From: Limnomonas spitsbergensis
Lineage: Eukaryota; Chlorophyta; Chlorophyceae; Chlamydomonadales
NCBI GenBank assembly: GCA_037349105.1
Contig: JAYJMM010000025.1
Span: 62,001-126,000, forward strand
Reading direction: 5' to 3'
Length of the DNA: 64,000 bases
Below, in pieces: positions 24,101 to 30,604 of this stretch. Made by a program: the position numbers and the translations under genes. Every line of letters begins with the position of its first letter. Positions within the stretch are counted from its first letter, which is position 1. The notes under the pieces were generated by a model. It saw only the letters and a list, made by a program, of their open reading frames with translations. It was not told where the DNA came from and searched no databases.

Positions 24101-27100
24101 GTACAATTGGTGACACCCAATGTTCTTCAAAAATAGCTGCTATCATTGCCAGCAACACCTCTTCTGCCCTCTCCTCCTCTCCCACCCCCCACTAACACAC
24201 ACACACACACATAACCTCCAGGAGCTGATTTTCCATTGCTCGCACGATAAAGCCAGCTACCCCCCACTCTCTTGAAGCAAGGCTGTTACCATGGCCAGCA
24301 TCGCCTCTTCTGCCCTCCTCCCCTCCCCTCCTCTACCCACATACTAACCTCTAGGAGCTGGTCGTCCATTGCTCCTACAATGTAGCCGGTGATGCCCACT
24401 TTCTGCGGGGGGGAAAGGGAATCAGATATGGGGAAATGGCTATGGGAAACCAATCCTGAAAAATGGGGAAATGGTTATGGAAACCAGAGACGGGAAAATG
24501 GTTATGGGAACCGAGATGGGAACCAGTTATGTGGACATGGGAGCATGGGAAGCAGTTATCGCTACATTATCAAGTCGTCCAACCATAAGTAACAGGTCGA
24601 ACCGGCCCCACCCATGATGCTTACCTTCACATACAACACACATTCACACTTATAGTTCCAGTGGTTTTACGTCATTGGCATTGTTCACACTTCAGGTTTC
24701 AGCGTCAATGCTTCCACACTTAGGTGTTATATGGAAGGCACATATTTACCCTCATTAGCAAAAGCGGCTCAGATTTCCCCTCCCTCCCTCGCCTCCTCCC
24801 CCGGCCCCCTTTCCTCCCATCCCTCCCCCTCCCTCGCCTCCTCCCTCGCCACCTCCTCTACTCCTCCCCCTCCCCTCCTCCCTCACCTCCTCCCACCCCT
24901 CCCTCCCCCCCCGCTTCCTCAACCCCTCCTGCGCACCACTTCCCCTCTCCCCCTCCCTCCCTCCCTGCCTCGACCCCCTGCCCTCCCCCCCTCCCTCGAC
25001 CCCTCCCCCTCCCCCCTCCCCCCCCCTACCTCCCCCACTCCCTCCACCCCTCCCCCACTCCCTATACCCCTCCCCCACCCATCACTCGCCCCCACGCTCT
25101 TGACCCCTCCCCCGCCCCCCCCCCCTCCCTACCTCCTCCCTCGACCCCGAACCCTCCCCCCATCCCTCACCAATCCCTTGAAACCTCCCCCACCCCCCAC
25201 TCCCCCCACTCCCTCGACCCCTCCTCAGCCCCCACCCTTGCCTCCTCCCCCGGCCTTCATTCCCCCCTCCCCCCTCCCCTCCCCACTCCCTTGACCCCTC
25301 CCCCCACATCACCCTTGCCTCCTCCACTGCCCATCCTTCCCCCTTCCCCCCCCCCCCCCCCATCACTATTGCTTCCTCCCCCGCCCATCCTCCCCCCCCA
25401 TCACCCTCGCCACCTCCCCCACCCCCCACTCCCTCCCGGTTCTCACCTGCGCATGCACCACCCACGGCACAGGTACAACAAGTTCCCCTACTGGGCAAAC
25501 GCTGCTCATAATAGCCCCCCTCCTCAGTTATCTCCCTCACTCCTAGCCCCCCACTCCCTCCCGGTTCTCACCTGCGCATGCACCACCCACGGCACAGGTA
25601 CAACAAGTTCCCCTACTGGGCAAACGCTGCTCATTATAGCCCCCCTCCTCAGTTACCTCCCCCACTCCTAGCCCCCCACTCCCTCCCGGTCCTGACCTGC
25701 ACATGCGCCACCCACGGCACAGGTACAACAAGTTCCCCTACTGGGCAAACGCTGCTCATAAAAGCCCCCCTCCTCAGTTACCTCCCCCACTCCTAGCCCC
25801 CCACTCCCCCCCGGTCCTGACCTGCACATGCGCCACCCATGTCATGGCAAACGCCTGGTAGTGCCAGTTGGCCCAGGTCACGATAAGGTAGCCATCCTGC
25901 TGGATCTTCTGCACCATCTCCCTGAGATCCCACACGCAACAGAGGGTTAGGGGTTAAGGGTTGAAGGTGGAGGGTAACGTGCTCAGGGTTAAGGTTCACA
26001 TTTGTCTTTGTTATTTTAGGTTCTAAATTGTTGTGCCGCACTACCTGCTGGATCTTCTGCACTATCTCCCTGAGATCGTTCACACAACATGATAGGGTTA
26101 AGGGTTACAAGCTTGTGCATAAGGTTTACATTTGCTTTGTATGTTGCTGTTTTTCAGGCTGTCATTTGTTTGCCCCAATATCTGTCACATAACAGCAGCC
26201 AGGACAGGGCAACGCACACTGCAGACAGCGTCCATTATAGCCCCAGCACCCCTCACGCTCGTGCCGGTACTCACTATGTTGGCTTGTACGTGTTGTCCAT
26301 TTCAGAGAGGCCCTCCTCCTTCATCACAACAACAGCAGTGCTATGCAACGCACACTGCAGACAGCATCCATTGTAGCCCCAGCCCCCGTCACGTTCGTGC
26401 CGGTACTCACTTTGTTGGCTTGTACTTATTGTCCATTTGAGAGAGGCCCTCCTCCTTCATCACAACAACAGCAGTGCTATGCAAGGCACACTGCAGGCAG
26501 CTTCCATTGCAGCCCCAGCCCCTGTCACGTTCCTGCCGGTACTCACTTTGTTGGCTTGTACTTGTTGTCCATTTCAGAGAGGCCCTCCTCCTCCTTCTTA
26601 ATCGCAACAGCAGAGCCCCCAGCCTTGACATCGGTCGTTGCTGCAGCCTTCACAACCTCCTTCTTTGGCAAAGCAGTGCCATCGGCCTTGACACCATCCT
26701 TCGCGGCGGCCTTTGCCACCTCTGTTGCCGTGGCCTCAGCCTTACTGGCACCGGCCTTGCTGGAGCTTGCTAATGCAGCGGCCTTCCTCTCTGCTATCAC
26801 TCCGGCTACTGCCTTTTCGACAATAACAGCAGCTCCTGCCCTGGCTTCGGCCACCGCAACTGCAGTCTTCGCTTCGGCTGCCTCTACGTCAGATTTTCCT
26901 TTCGCCACCGCGGCTTTGGCCTCGGCCCTAGCTGCCGCAGCTTCTGCCTTTGCTTCATCTACTGCGGCCTTAGCTTTAAGCAGCGCATCAGCGCCATTGA
27001 CCTGAGAAGGTCGAAAATAGCGCAAAGCCTAATCAGTAAGGTGTGAGATTTTACATGCGAACATGGCTCCGTGAGCGTGTGAAATCGAGGGGCCGTCCGT

Positions 27101-27880
27101 TCAAGCTTTTGAGAGTGAGAACATGTCATTATCATGCATGTGGCCATTCCCATGCAAGCAGGCAGGCGAGGGTGTGAAAATGGCAGTATGCACTCATTTT
27201 GCCGAACGGCGAAGTGTGCATGCGAGCTGATAGAGATGAGGGCGTGAGAGCATGCATACTTGTCATACTTGGCATTTGAACGGATGTAAGTAGTGTACAG
27301 GTAAGGAATGCATCAATACATGTGGGAAAGATGATGAGGCACAACTCTAGAGCATGAAAATTCAGTAAATGCATTATAGAACGGGGGCATGGAAGCATCA
27401 GAGCACAAGAGGTTCCGCTGCTGACTTGCATGGGGAATTTGCTTGATCAAACTCATACTTGATCAGACTGTACCTGCTCCGCTGTTGCATCCTTGAATAT
27501 CCGACCTTTCCCTGATGAGTGCAAATGGAAACACGACGAATTGTTAGACTCACCGCTGGACAGCGACCATGCAGATGTAGCAGGTGAGGTCGCCAAACAA
27601 ACTCTCTCTCTAAGATTTAAGCTTCCGTGGGATATCCATATGTCGTCTCTTGAATTTAGTAGTGCAAATGAGGGGAAATCGCACCTGCTGCTTCTCCCTC
27701 GACCACGGCTAACAAGTGCTCATTGGGGCGATGTGTACGCAGATCGTGTGTCACAGAATCATAAACGTCATGAAATGAAGTATGTCGCCCTAGCATGAAC
27801 ACAAGGGAGAAGAAACCCAGTAGCATTAAACCCAAGATCCCCAGTGCAACTCCGCGTCGAGGCCGTAAAGGGGGAGCCAT
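88..27880 (-). CDS. GT77-type arabinosyltransferase gene (XEG113/RRA class), 12 exons, 3' end outside window
   Basis: Exons in transcript order: 27880-27685, 27511-27474, 27001-26547, 25921-25822, 24402-24349, 22503-22360, 22125-22057, 19941-19848, 4079-3968, 2752-2657, 1025-848, 159-88. All junctions agree in phase and give about 536 residues without a stop. From memory of the family, the order of conserved blocks matches XEG113 and RRA proteins, which add arabinose to hydroxyproline-rich glycoproteins in the Golgi: an N-terminal signal anchor, an LIVTWANWHYQAF block, VGAMDDQLLE, WGSKTFAKMGREK, the DVD motif in VVIADVDVLWLRNPMPFF (about residues 330-347), LTSSDHLSNTVDDES, MLFRKNSMAF, VWDQNAFN, SGHTFFTQ and LKLQPYAVHATFQ. 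Odd points are a 151-residue Ala/Lys-rich insert after the anchor, giant introns, and copied splice junctions in introns 3-12. XEG113 looks closer than RRA, but I cannot run an alignment. Confidence 0.88.
160..640 (-). repeat. Copies of the exon 12 acceptor junction in intron 11
   Basis: The exon 12 start at 159 is repeated with exon-like starts at 279 (120 bp away, AG kept) and about 378 (AG changed to AT). Each copy carries the ATGGATGGTGTGGA-like exon edge and some flanking intron. Bases 410-545 hold short repeats of the type AAGGGGAAACAAAGTT. Confidence 0.7.
711..860 (-). repeat. 65-bp tandem copies of the exon 11 donor junction
   Basis: Donor-like ends CGAG|GTGGGTGGGT occur at 848 (real), 783 and 718, exactly 65 bp apart. 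Each unit contains about 20 bases of exon 11 (CCGTGGGCTTTGTCTCAT) and the intron start. Confidence 0.85.
848..1025 (-). CDS. GT77 gene exon 11
   Basis: Encodes 60 residues including SGHTFFTQRMHETLKLQPYA, HATFQFSGTPGKLNRMRE and EDGPEYFDHSVGFVSFE, strongly like XEG113 (LRLQPYAVHTTFQYAGT, DPPEYYD, GFISF). Acceptor CTTTCCAG|TGGTCAC, donor TTCGAG|GTGGGT. Confidence 0.88.
1026..1620 (-). repeat. About 150-bp copies of the exon 11 acceptor junction
   Basis: Exon 11 starts at 1025. A close copy starts at 1177 (152 bp away, AG intact, about 100 bp of exon-like sequence with the LKLQPYA and QFSGTPGKLNR coding segments). More degenerate copies sit near 1325 and 1470, and a faint one near 1600, where the AG is lost. 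Divergence grows with distance from the exon. Confidence 0.8.
1680..2345. repeat. Minisatellite in intron 10
   Basis: About nine copies of a 65-75 bp unit with core ACCAGGACTCAGCTACATCC, separated by C-runs and CA repeats. No exon edge was recognised in the unit. The open frames here are Pro/His/Thr-rich low-complexity products. Confidence 0.85.
2346..2530 (-). repeat. Copies of the exon 10 donor edge
   Basis: Two extra copies of the exon 10 tail plus donor end at 2471 (GCCAG|GTGGGTTGAT) and 2370 (GCCAG|GTAAGAC). They encode DGTLKMGRLPGALFA and YDGMLRMGVLPVALFA. The 2370 copy has the best donor consensus of the three. Confidence 0.8.
2657..2752 (-). CDS. GT77 gene exon 10
   Basis: Encodes KTKEIPGDPNGYFYGYDGTL and KMGILPVALFA. 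Acceptor CCTCTCAG|GAAG completes the Lys split at exon 9; donor GCCAG|GTGGGT leaves AG for the Ser of exon 11. The tail corresponds to the LGLLPxxLFxSGHT region of the family. Degenerate copies of both its acceptor (2866) and its donor (2471, 2370) flank it. Confidence 0.8.
2753..2900 (-). repeat. Copy of the exon 10 acceptor junction
   Basis: At 2866 a second ATCTCTCAG|GAAGACCAAG acceptor begins KTKETPDDP, 114 bp upstream in transcript sense of the real start at 2752 (KTKEIPGDP). Read-through from the copy into the real exon stays open. Confidence 0.75.
2901..3775. other. Intron 9 body, no feature recognised
   Basis: Moderate-GC unique sequence between the copied junctions of exons 9 and 10. 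I see no conserved coding block, RNA or repeat. Confidence 0.5.
3776..3967 (-). repeat. Copies of the exon 9 donor edge
   Basis: The exon 9 tail (AACGCATTCAACTCACTCTT) with its donor recurs with ends at 3886 and 3783, besides the real end at 3968. The copy at 3886 keeps CTTCAGGAA|GTGATT. Confidence 0.75.
3968..4079 (-). CDS. GT77 gene exon 9
   Basis: Encodes IMLFRKNSMAFVQEWIDIIE and ADETVWDQNAFNSLFR, matching the family block with WDQNxFN. Acceptor ATCCCCAG|GCATCATG in phase 1, donor GGAA|GTGAGT. Its first about 28 bases and the preceding polypyrimidine tract form the unit of the 81-bp array in intron 8. The copy at 4079 is chosen because only it continues into conserved sequence. Confidence 0.88.
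4080..4460 (-). repeat. Degenerate exon 9 acceptor copies flanking the 81-bp array
   Basis: Between exon 9 and the regular array there are irregular copies of the exon 9 start near 4204, 4325, 4378 and 4466, with variable G/C-rich spacers. They look like older units. Confidence 0.7.
4460..19087 (-). repeat. 81-bp minisatellite of about 180 copies, each carrying the exon 9 acceptor
   Basis: The unit on the minus strand runs GCATCATGCTGTTCCGCAAG, then AGCTCCATAGCATTATC, an 8-9 base C-run, a C/T-rich tract and TTATCCCCA. The end of one unit plus the next G forms CCCCAG|GCATCATG, an acceptor with a strong polypyrimidine tract and the first about 28 bases of exon 9 (real exon: MLFRKNSMAF; repeat: MLFRKSSIAL). 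Units are 81 bp (27 codons), with 80-bp variants from G-run slippage. Because 81 is divisible by three and the unit lacks stops, both strands show long open frames; these are not genes. Variants (GATGGCTGG, ATTGGGAAGGGGGAGG) are arranged in higher-order blocks. Confidence 0.95.
11219..14800 (-). repeat. Higher-order repeat domain inside the 81-bp array
   Basis: The marker unit with GATGGCTGGAGATAAG and GATTGGGAAGGGGGAGG occurs at 11242, 11646 (slightly variant), 11969, 12454, 12939, 13343, 13666, 14070, 14474 and 14716. Spacings are 404, 323, 485, 485, 404, 323, 404, 404 and 242, that is 3 to 6 units with one 80-bp member each. The blocks at 11,946 and 12,431 are nearly identical. Confidence 0.85.
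19088..19847 (-). repeat. Degenerate exon 9 acceptor copies at the far end of intron 8
   Basis: Diverged copies of the exon 9 start occur near 19165, 19395, 19470, 19550, 19625 and 19707, each containing a variant of TGTTCCGCAA and spaced irregularly by G-rich sequence. They mirror the ragged flank at 4.1-4.4 kb. Confidence 0.7.
19848..19941 (-). CDS. GT77 gene exon 8
   Basis: Encodes AEMLTSSDHLSNTVDDESLE and QWPRAASAANI, aligning with the LTSTDQ...VVDDSLDIWQ block of XEG113. Acceptor GTTCACAG|GCTGAAATG, donor ATCG|GTAAGG (phase 1). The acceptor edge seeds the 79-bp array upstream; the donor opens the 15.8 kb intron 8. Confidence 0.85.
19942..21800 (-). repeat. 79-bp minisatellite of about 20 copies, each carrying the exon 8 acceptor
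   Basis: From about 20,095 to 21,450 some 18 near-identical 79-bp units run GTTGCTCACAG|GTGGACATG then CTCACCACTTCC. They correspond to the exon 8 acceptor GTTCACAG|GCTGAAATG then CTCACCTCC. Diverged copies start at 20016 and about 21,515, 21,650 and 21,788. Units therefore contain an AG with 15-20 bases of exon 8. Unit homogeneity is highest in the middle of the array. Confidence 0.9.
22057..22125 (-). CDS. GT77 gene exon 7: DXD motif
   Basis: Encodes VVIADVDVLWLRNPMPFFKK and then FHE. The DVD triplet (about residues 334-336) is the metal and nucleotide-sugar binding DXD motif of the fold. Acceptor ATGTGCAG|GTC, donor CACGAG|GTGAGA. Confidence 0.9.
22126..22345 (-). repeat. Copy of the exon 7 acceptor in intron 6
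   Basis: On the minus strand AATAG|GTCCTCATCGCGGAC starts at 22336 and repeats the exon 7 start GTCGTCATCGCTGACGTG with AG kept, 211 bp upstream in transcript sense. A stop follows within the copy. Confidence 0.65.
22360..22503 (-). CDS. GT77 gene exon 6, ending at a GC donor
   Basis: Encodes 48 residues including LTLGDFGWGSKTFAKMGREK, a conserved family block. Acceptor GTGGCAG|GCC. The in-frame exon end is GTGCAG|GCAAGC, which matches the consensus for the minor GC-AG intron class rather than GT-AG; exon 7 follows in phase 0. Confidence 0.83.
22504..22960 (-). repeat. Copies of exon 6 start in intron 5
   Basis: A copy of about 100 bases of exon 6 starts at 22642 (CAAAG|GCCCTGGTGG, AG kept, 139 bp from the real start) but contains an in-frame stop. 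A shorter one lies at about 22866 (AG lost). A SINE-like fragment (22,745-22,852) is inserted between them. Confidence 0.7.
22745..22852 (+). mobile_element. SINE-like fragment, 3' part
   Basis: This segment (from CACTTCGTTGAATGTGCCCC to GGAGGAGCAGTCTTTCT) is about 85 percent like 51,356-51,475, including the hairpin CCTCCTGCTTCGGCGGAGG. It lacks the tRNA-like head seen in the other copy and is inserted in intron 5 between exon 6 copies. Confidence 0.6.
22961..24260 (-). repeat. About ten 128-156 bp tandem copies of the exon 5 donor junction
   Basis: Copies of the exon 5 tail with donor, of the type CAGCTCCTGGAG|GTTTGTTTGT, lie near 22,980, 23,105, 23,248, 23,388, 23,516, 23,655, 23,793, 23,932, 24,071 and 24,227; the real end is 24,349. 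Units near 23.6-24.1 kb are almost identical. Runs of up to 22 C separate several units. Confidence 0.85.
24349..24402 (-). CDS. GT77 gene exon 5
   Basis: Encodes KVGITGYIVGAMDDQLLE, equivalent to the VGAMDTKLLE region of XEG113. Acceptor CCGCAG|AAA, donor CTAGAG|GTTAGT, phase 0 on both sides. Ten degenerate copies of its 3' half with the donor lie downstream in intron 5. Confidence 0.85.
24405..24545. repeat. Short imperfect repeats GGGAAATGGTTATGGGAACC
   Basis: Four to five imperfect copies of a GGGAAATGGTTATGG-type motif lie directly upstream, in transcript sense, of the exon 5 acceptor. No exon sequence is contained. Confidence 0.6.
24770..25440. repeat. C/T-rich low-complexity tract in intron 4
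   Basis: Nearly pure CCCTCC-type sequence on the plus strand (purine-rich in the transcript). The long Pro/Ser-rich and Gly/Glu-rich open frames over it are compositional. Confidence 0.85.
25430..25822 (-). repeat. 125-bp tandem copies of the exon 4 donor junction
   Basis: Donor-type ends GTGGCGCATGTGCAG|GTCAGG or the variant CAG|GTGAGA occur at 25822 (real), 25697, 25572 and 25447, exactly 125 bp apart. The copies retain only about 20 bases of exon 4. Confidence 0.88.
25822..25921 (-). CDS. GT77 gene exon 4: start of catalytic domain
   Basis: It encodes EMVQKIQQDGYLIVTWANWH and then YQAFAMTWVAHVQ, the first conserved block of the nucleotide-diphospho-sugar transferase fold in this family. 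Acceptor ATCTCAG|GGAG, donor GTGCAG|GTCAGG. Its acceptor edge is copied once upstream (start at 26070) and its donor edge three times downstream at an exact 125-bp period. Confidence 0.85.
25922..26110 (-). repeat. Copy of the exon 4 acceptor junction
   Basis: At 26070 the minus strand has GATCTCAG|GGAGATAGTG then CAGAAGATCCAGCAGG, repeating the exon 4 start at 25921, 149 bp away, with the AG intact. It then runs into unrelated sequence. Confidence 0.75.
26220..26560 (-). repeat. 136-bp tandem copies of the exon 3 donor junction
   Basis: The exon 3 tail (GGCCTCTCTGAAATGGACAA) with AA|GTGAGTACCGG recurs with ends at 26411 and 26275, exactly 136 bp apart from each other and from the real end at 26547. 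The copies still encode EEGLSxMDNKY. Confidence 0.88.
26547..27001 (-). CDS. GT77 gene exon 3: Ala/Lys/Glu-rich stem
   Basis: Acceptor TTCTCAG|GTC, donor CCAACAAA|GTGAGT. It encodes about 151 residues dominated by Ala, Lys and Glu (for example AVDEAKAEAAAARAEAKAAV), probably a helical stem between the anchor and the catalytic domain. It ends in EEGLSEMDNKYKPTK. The donor edge is copied twice in the following intron, with ends at 26411 and 26275. Confidence 0.8.
27474..27511 (-). CDS. GT77 gene exon 2 (38 nt microexon)
   Basis: Acceptor CATCAG|GG and donor GAGCAG|GTACAG bracket GRIFKDATAEQ after a Lys. Phase 1 in and phase 0 out fit both neighbours. It is short, so an additional or alternative small exon between 27,512 and 27,684 cannot be excluded. 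Confidence 0.6.
27685..27880 (-). CDS. GT77 gene exon 1: start and signal anchor
   Basis: The ATG at 27880-27878 begins MAPPLRPRR, followed by a hydrophobic stretch of about 20 residues (VALGILGLMLLGFFSLVFML, residues 11-30). Basic residues before the hydrophobic segment fit a type II Golgi signal anchor. The exon ends after one base of a Gly codon at the donor GCAG|GTGCGA; that base joins GG of exon 2. Confidence 0.75.
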
Positions 27881-28984
27881 CGTGTTAAATACAAGGCTAT
27901 GATATTAATATTACGTCCAATATGCGCAACTATGTTGAGGCATGTGCGTGCTGCGAGGTCTCAGCCTGTCGGAGCAGTTCTACGAACTGCCGTACGATAT
28001 TTTTGAATCCTTCCAAATCCGATCTGGTGTTGATGGGTACATGTTGAACTCGAAAGGTCTGTCGAGCTTCACAACCGATGTGGTTATTGTCTTTACTAAG
28101 TCATATATTTCCCGGCTATCTTTGCATCCGAAAATCCTCAGAGGGCCGGAGGGCATCCAGTCACATGTTAACCGGTAGTCCTAGTCCTCTTGAGTATCTT
28201 TGTGAGGAATTTCCTGCCTCAGGACAAGGTCGACTCCTCAAATACGATCAAAATCAGATCCAAACTGATCCATATGTTTAATGCATCCGGTGTACGGCTA
28301 CCGGGTTCCATGCAGCGAGTAAGGCTTAGGCCCTGCATCTTGCTCTTTAATTGCCGAACAGTGACCCTGATAAGTGATAACCCCCATGTGGCGTGCTCTG
28401 TTGTCAGTATCGATAGGATCAAAAGGGACAGGGTTTTTTTAAGCAGGCTGCCCACCCATGAATAAAATAGGAATCTCACAGATTCAGCACTCAGCAGACG
28501 TTTAGCGCTGAACCATGTTGTACCATGTTGTACACAAGTAAACAACAGTCAGAGAATTATTTAACTTCCACACTTTCAATTATCAGCAAGACAACAAAAT
28601 TGATGTGCTCCTTGTCAAACTGTGCGGGTGTCAGCTAGTAAACCAAGCTGGGCACCTGTTGGCAAAGGGAACAAAGCATTTTCTGTAAGGAAGCGAACGC
28701 ACATGTGTCCTAACAAAAGCAGCGTGAAATGTAGCAGTTGTCTCAGACGAGGCAGCATTAGATGATTCAACAACATCAGATGCTAATTCAGGAGCTGCGA
28801 CACTACCAGTTATCTGGCACTCGTGCAAGCAAGATAAAGTCAAACAAGGCAGCACACGACATGGCCTGGTTTTGAAAAAGGCCAGGTCACATCTGAATGC
28901 TGATCACGGTGATTGACTGTCGTAACAGGTGACATGTACTCTTCATCAATTAAATGTTTTTGAAACACCTGAGTGATTTCCAAT

Positions 28985-29370
28985 TTAAATTCGGACTCAA
29001 GATCTGCAGGTCGGGATCTGATCCAAATTCAGCAGGTCAGGTTCTGGAACTCATGACATTAAACATTTGGATCTGAATTTTAAGATCTGCAATTACATGA
29101 CTGCAATTTTAAGCGTTGCAGTTTACGAAATGCGATTTTATGATCTGCTGCATTACCTCTGCTTGCTTTATGATCTAAAGGTTTTAGATCTGCAATTTTA
29201 TATCTGCAGACTCTACATCTGCATGTGAATAGCTGCAATTGTGAAAGCCGCATGGAATGTCTAGCAATCTAAGATCTGCAACCCAAGATGTGCAGGTTGT
29301 ACATCTGCAGGTGATGAGCTGCATGCTGTAGATCTGTGTGCTTTAGGATATGCAGTTTTAGGATCTGCAG
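28985..29370. repeat. Clustered GATCTGCA motifs
   Basis: More than a dozen exact or near copies of GATCTGCA or TTTAGATCTGCA at irregular 10-30 bp spacing in AT-rich sequence. Confidence 0.6.
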
Positions 29371-29757
29371 ATTGCAAAGTTGCAGCAAAGCGCTGTTAAG
29401 CCGGCACATACATTTTGCTACTTGCGTTGAAAGATATACTGTGACACCATGCATTGTACGCATAAGCAGTACAAGGCATACAGTCATGATAATTAAATCA
29501 GGGTAACTCTGACAAAGGTTTGGTACTGAGACCCTCGGGTTAAAATGGGAGAGATATCAATAAAAGCTACCGTAGGATACACACATCGGGATGTCAGTGA
29601 GCTCAAGGGGGCTCATAGAAAAATCAAACAAGTGAGGCAGACTATCGTATGCAGGTTCAGTTAATTAGGTCAACTGCTTGGGTACACAACCCCATCATGT
29701 GAAGGAATGATAGGACCGTGTATGCAGCCAAGGCAAGAAAAACCAAAATAGAATTGT

Positions 29758-29865
29758 TCAGATGTGGGTTCAGATGTGGGGACATCAAGGGTTCAGATGT
29801 GGGTTCAGATGTGGGGGCATCAAGGGTTCACATGGGGGTTCAGATGTGAGTTCAGATGTGGGAGG
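29758..29865. repeat. Short tandem repeat TTCAGATGTGGG
   Basis: About seven imperfect copies of TTCAGATGTGGG, some followed by GCATCAAGGG. Confidence 0.75.
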
Positions 29866-30013
29866 CATCAATGGTGCAGATGACCTCAAGCAACTCTTGG
29901 AAATTGGGGGGGAACGAATGGCAACGGTCCGGACGTACGGTCAGCGAATTAAGGGCCTAGCAATAAAATAGTTAAGGGCGTAGCAATACAATAGTTTTGA
30001 AATGAGAACTCAC

Positions 30014-30256
30014 TTGTTTCTCTATCCAGCACATTGGCCATGAGCCAAGGGAAGTTGCACTGCCTGACGAGCTTGATCAGCTGTTGTGTCCCAAAGTCTA
30101 GGTCATGGTTCCCGACACATGCAACATGCACGCCGATGGCATTCAGCACAGGTGGCATGTGAGCTCCGAGCGTGATTGTTGACAGCAAAGATGGGTTGAA
30201 GGCATCACCGGAGAAGACGACCAAAGGGTGGCTTGGTCGCCATGCAAGGACTTCAC
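30014..30256 (-). CDS. Orphan exon of a calcineurin-like metallophosphoesterase / 5'-nucleotidase family protein
   Basis: Minus-strand acceptor CGGTAG|GTGAAG and donor ACAA|GTGAGT bracket an open frame with HPLVVFSGDAFNPSLLSTIT, LGAHMPPVLNAIG and CVGNHDLDFGTQQLIKLV. GDAFNPS and GNHD(L)DFG are the second and third metal-binding motifs of the UshA/5'-nucleotidase branch of metallophosphoesterases. The first motif (DxxN) and the C-terminal part should lie in other exons, but I find none within 2 kb on either side. It may be a fragment, or part of a gene with very large introns whose other exons lie elsewhere. Family assignment is firm; gene status is open. Confidence 0.7.
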
Positions 30257-30604
30257 CTACCGGCAGGGAAGGGGATTCAACATGGACGGGAACGGAAAAT
30301 CGTACAAGTAATTGGGGAAATCGTACTAGAACGCAGGCCTCATATGGACCTGATCAGCATGATCAATCGATGCTCAGCATATGAATGTCTCACTGTATGC
30401 GCCAGTCGCGCTGCTCCCCCCGCTCCCGTTTTCGAAGGCTACCCTCCCAAACTCTTAATTACTGACTGAAAACTGGCGTTGACAATCAATAAGTAGTATA
30501 TTCATGGATCCCTCAACCCCAAGCAACGGTAATTATGAGGGAAGACAAAGCAAATCTACTGCAGGTGACAAGATGTTGTTGCGCATGTAGACCTCTTGGG
30601 GAGT
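30257..30604. other. Non-coding stretch, nothing recognised
   Basis: Between the orphan exon and the inverted-repeat element I see no conserved coding segment or RNA. Confidence 0.4.

Larger units (their letters stand above)
27881..30013. other. Intergenic region upstream of the GT77 gene
   Basis: No convincing gene. It must contain the promoter of the minus-strand GT77 gene, but I recognise no TATA box or other element with confidence. From 28,985 to 29,370 the motif GATCTGCA recurs many times at irregular spacing. From 29,758 to 29,865 there are short tandem copies of TTCAGATGTGGG. Open frames here are short and show no known motif. Confidence 0.5.

Noticed and set aside
24724..25671. Long proline/serine-rich open frame on the plus strand
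   Set aside because: It lies over a C/T-rich low-complexity tract of intron 4 on the opposite strand of a well-supported gene and has no domain.
28219..28545. 108-codon minus-strand frame upstream of the GT77 gene
   Set aside because: No motif, no clear splice sites and ordinary length for chance in this composition.
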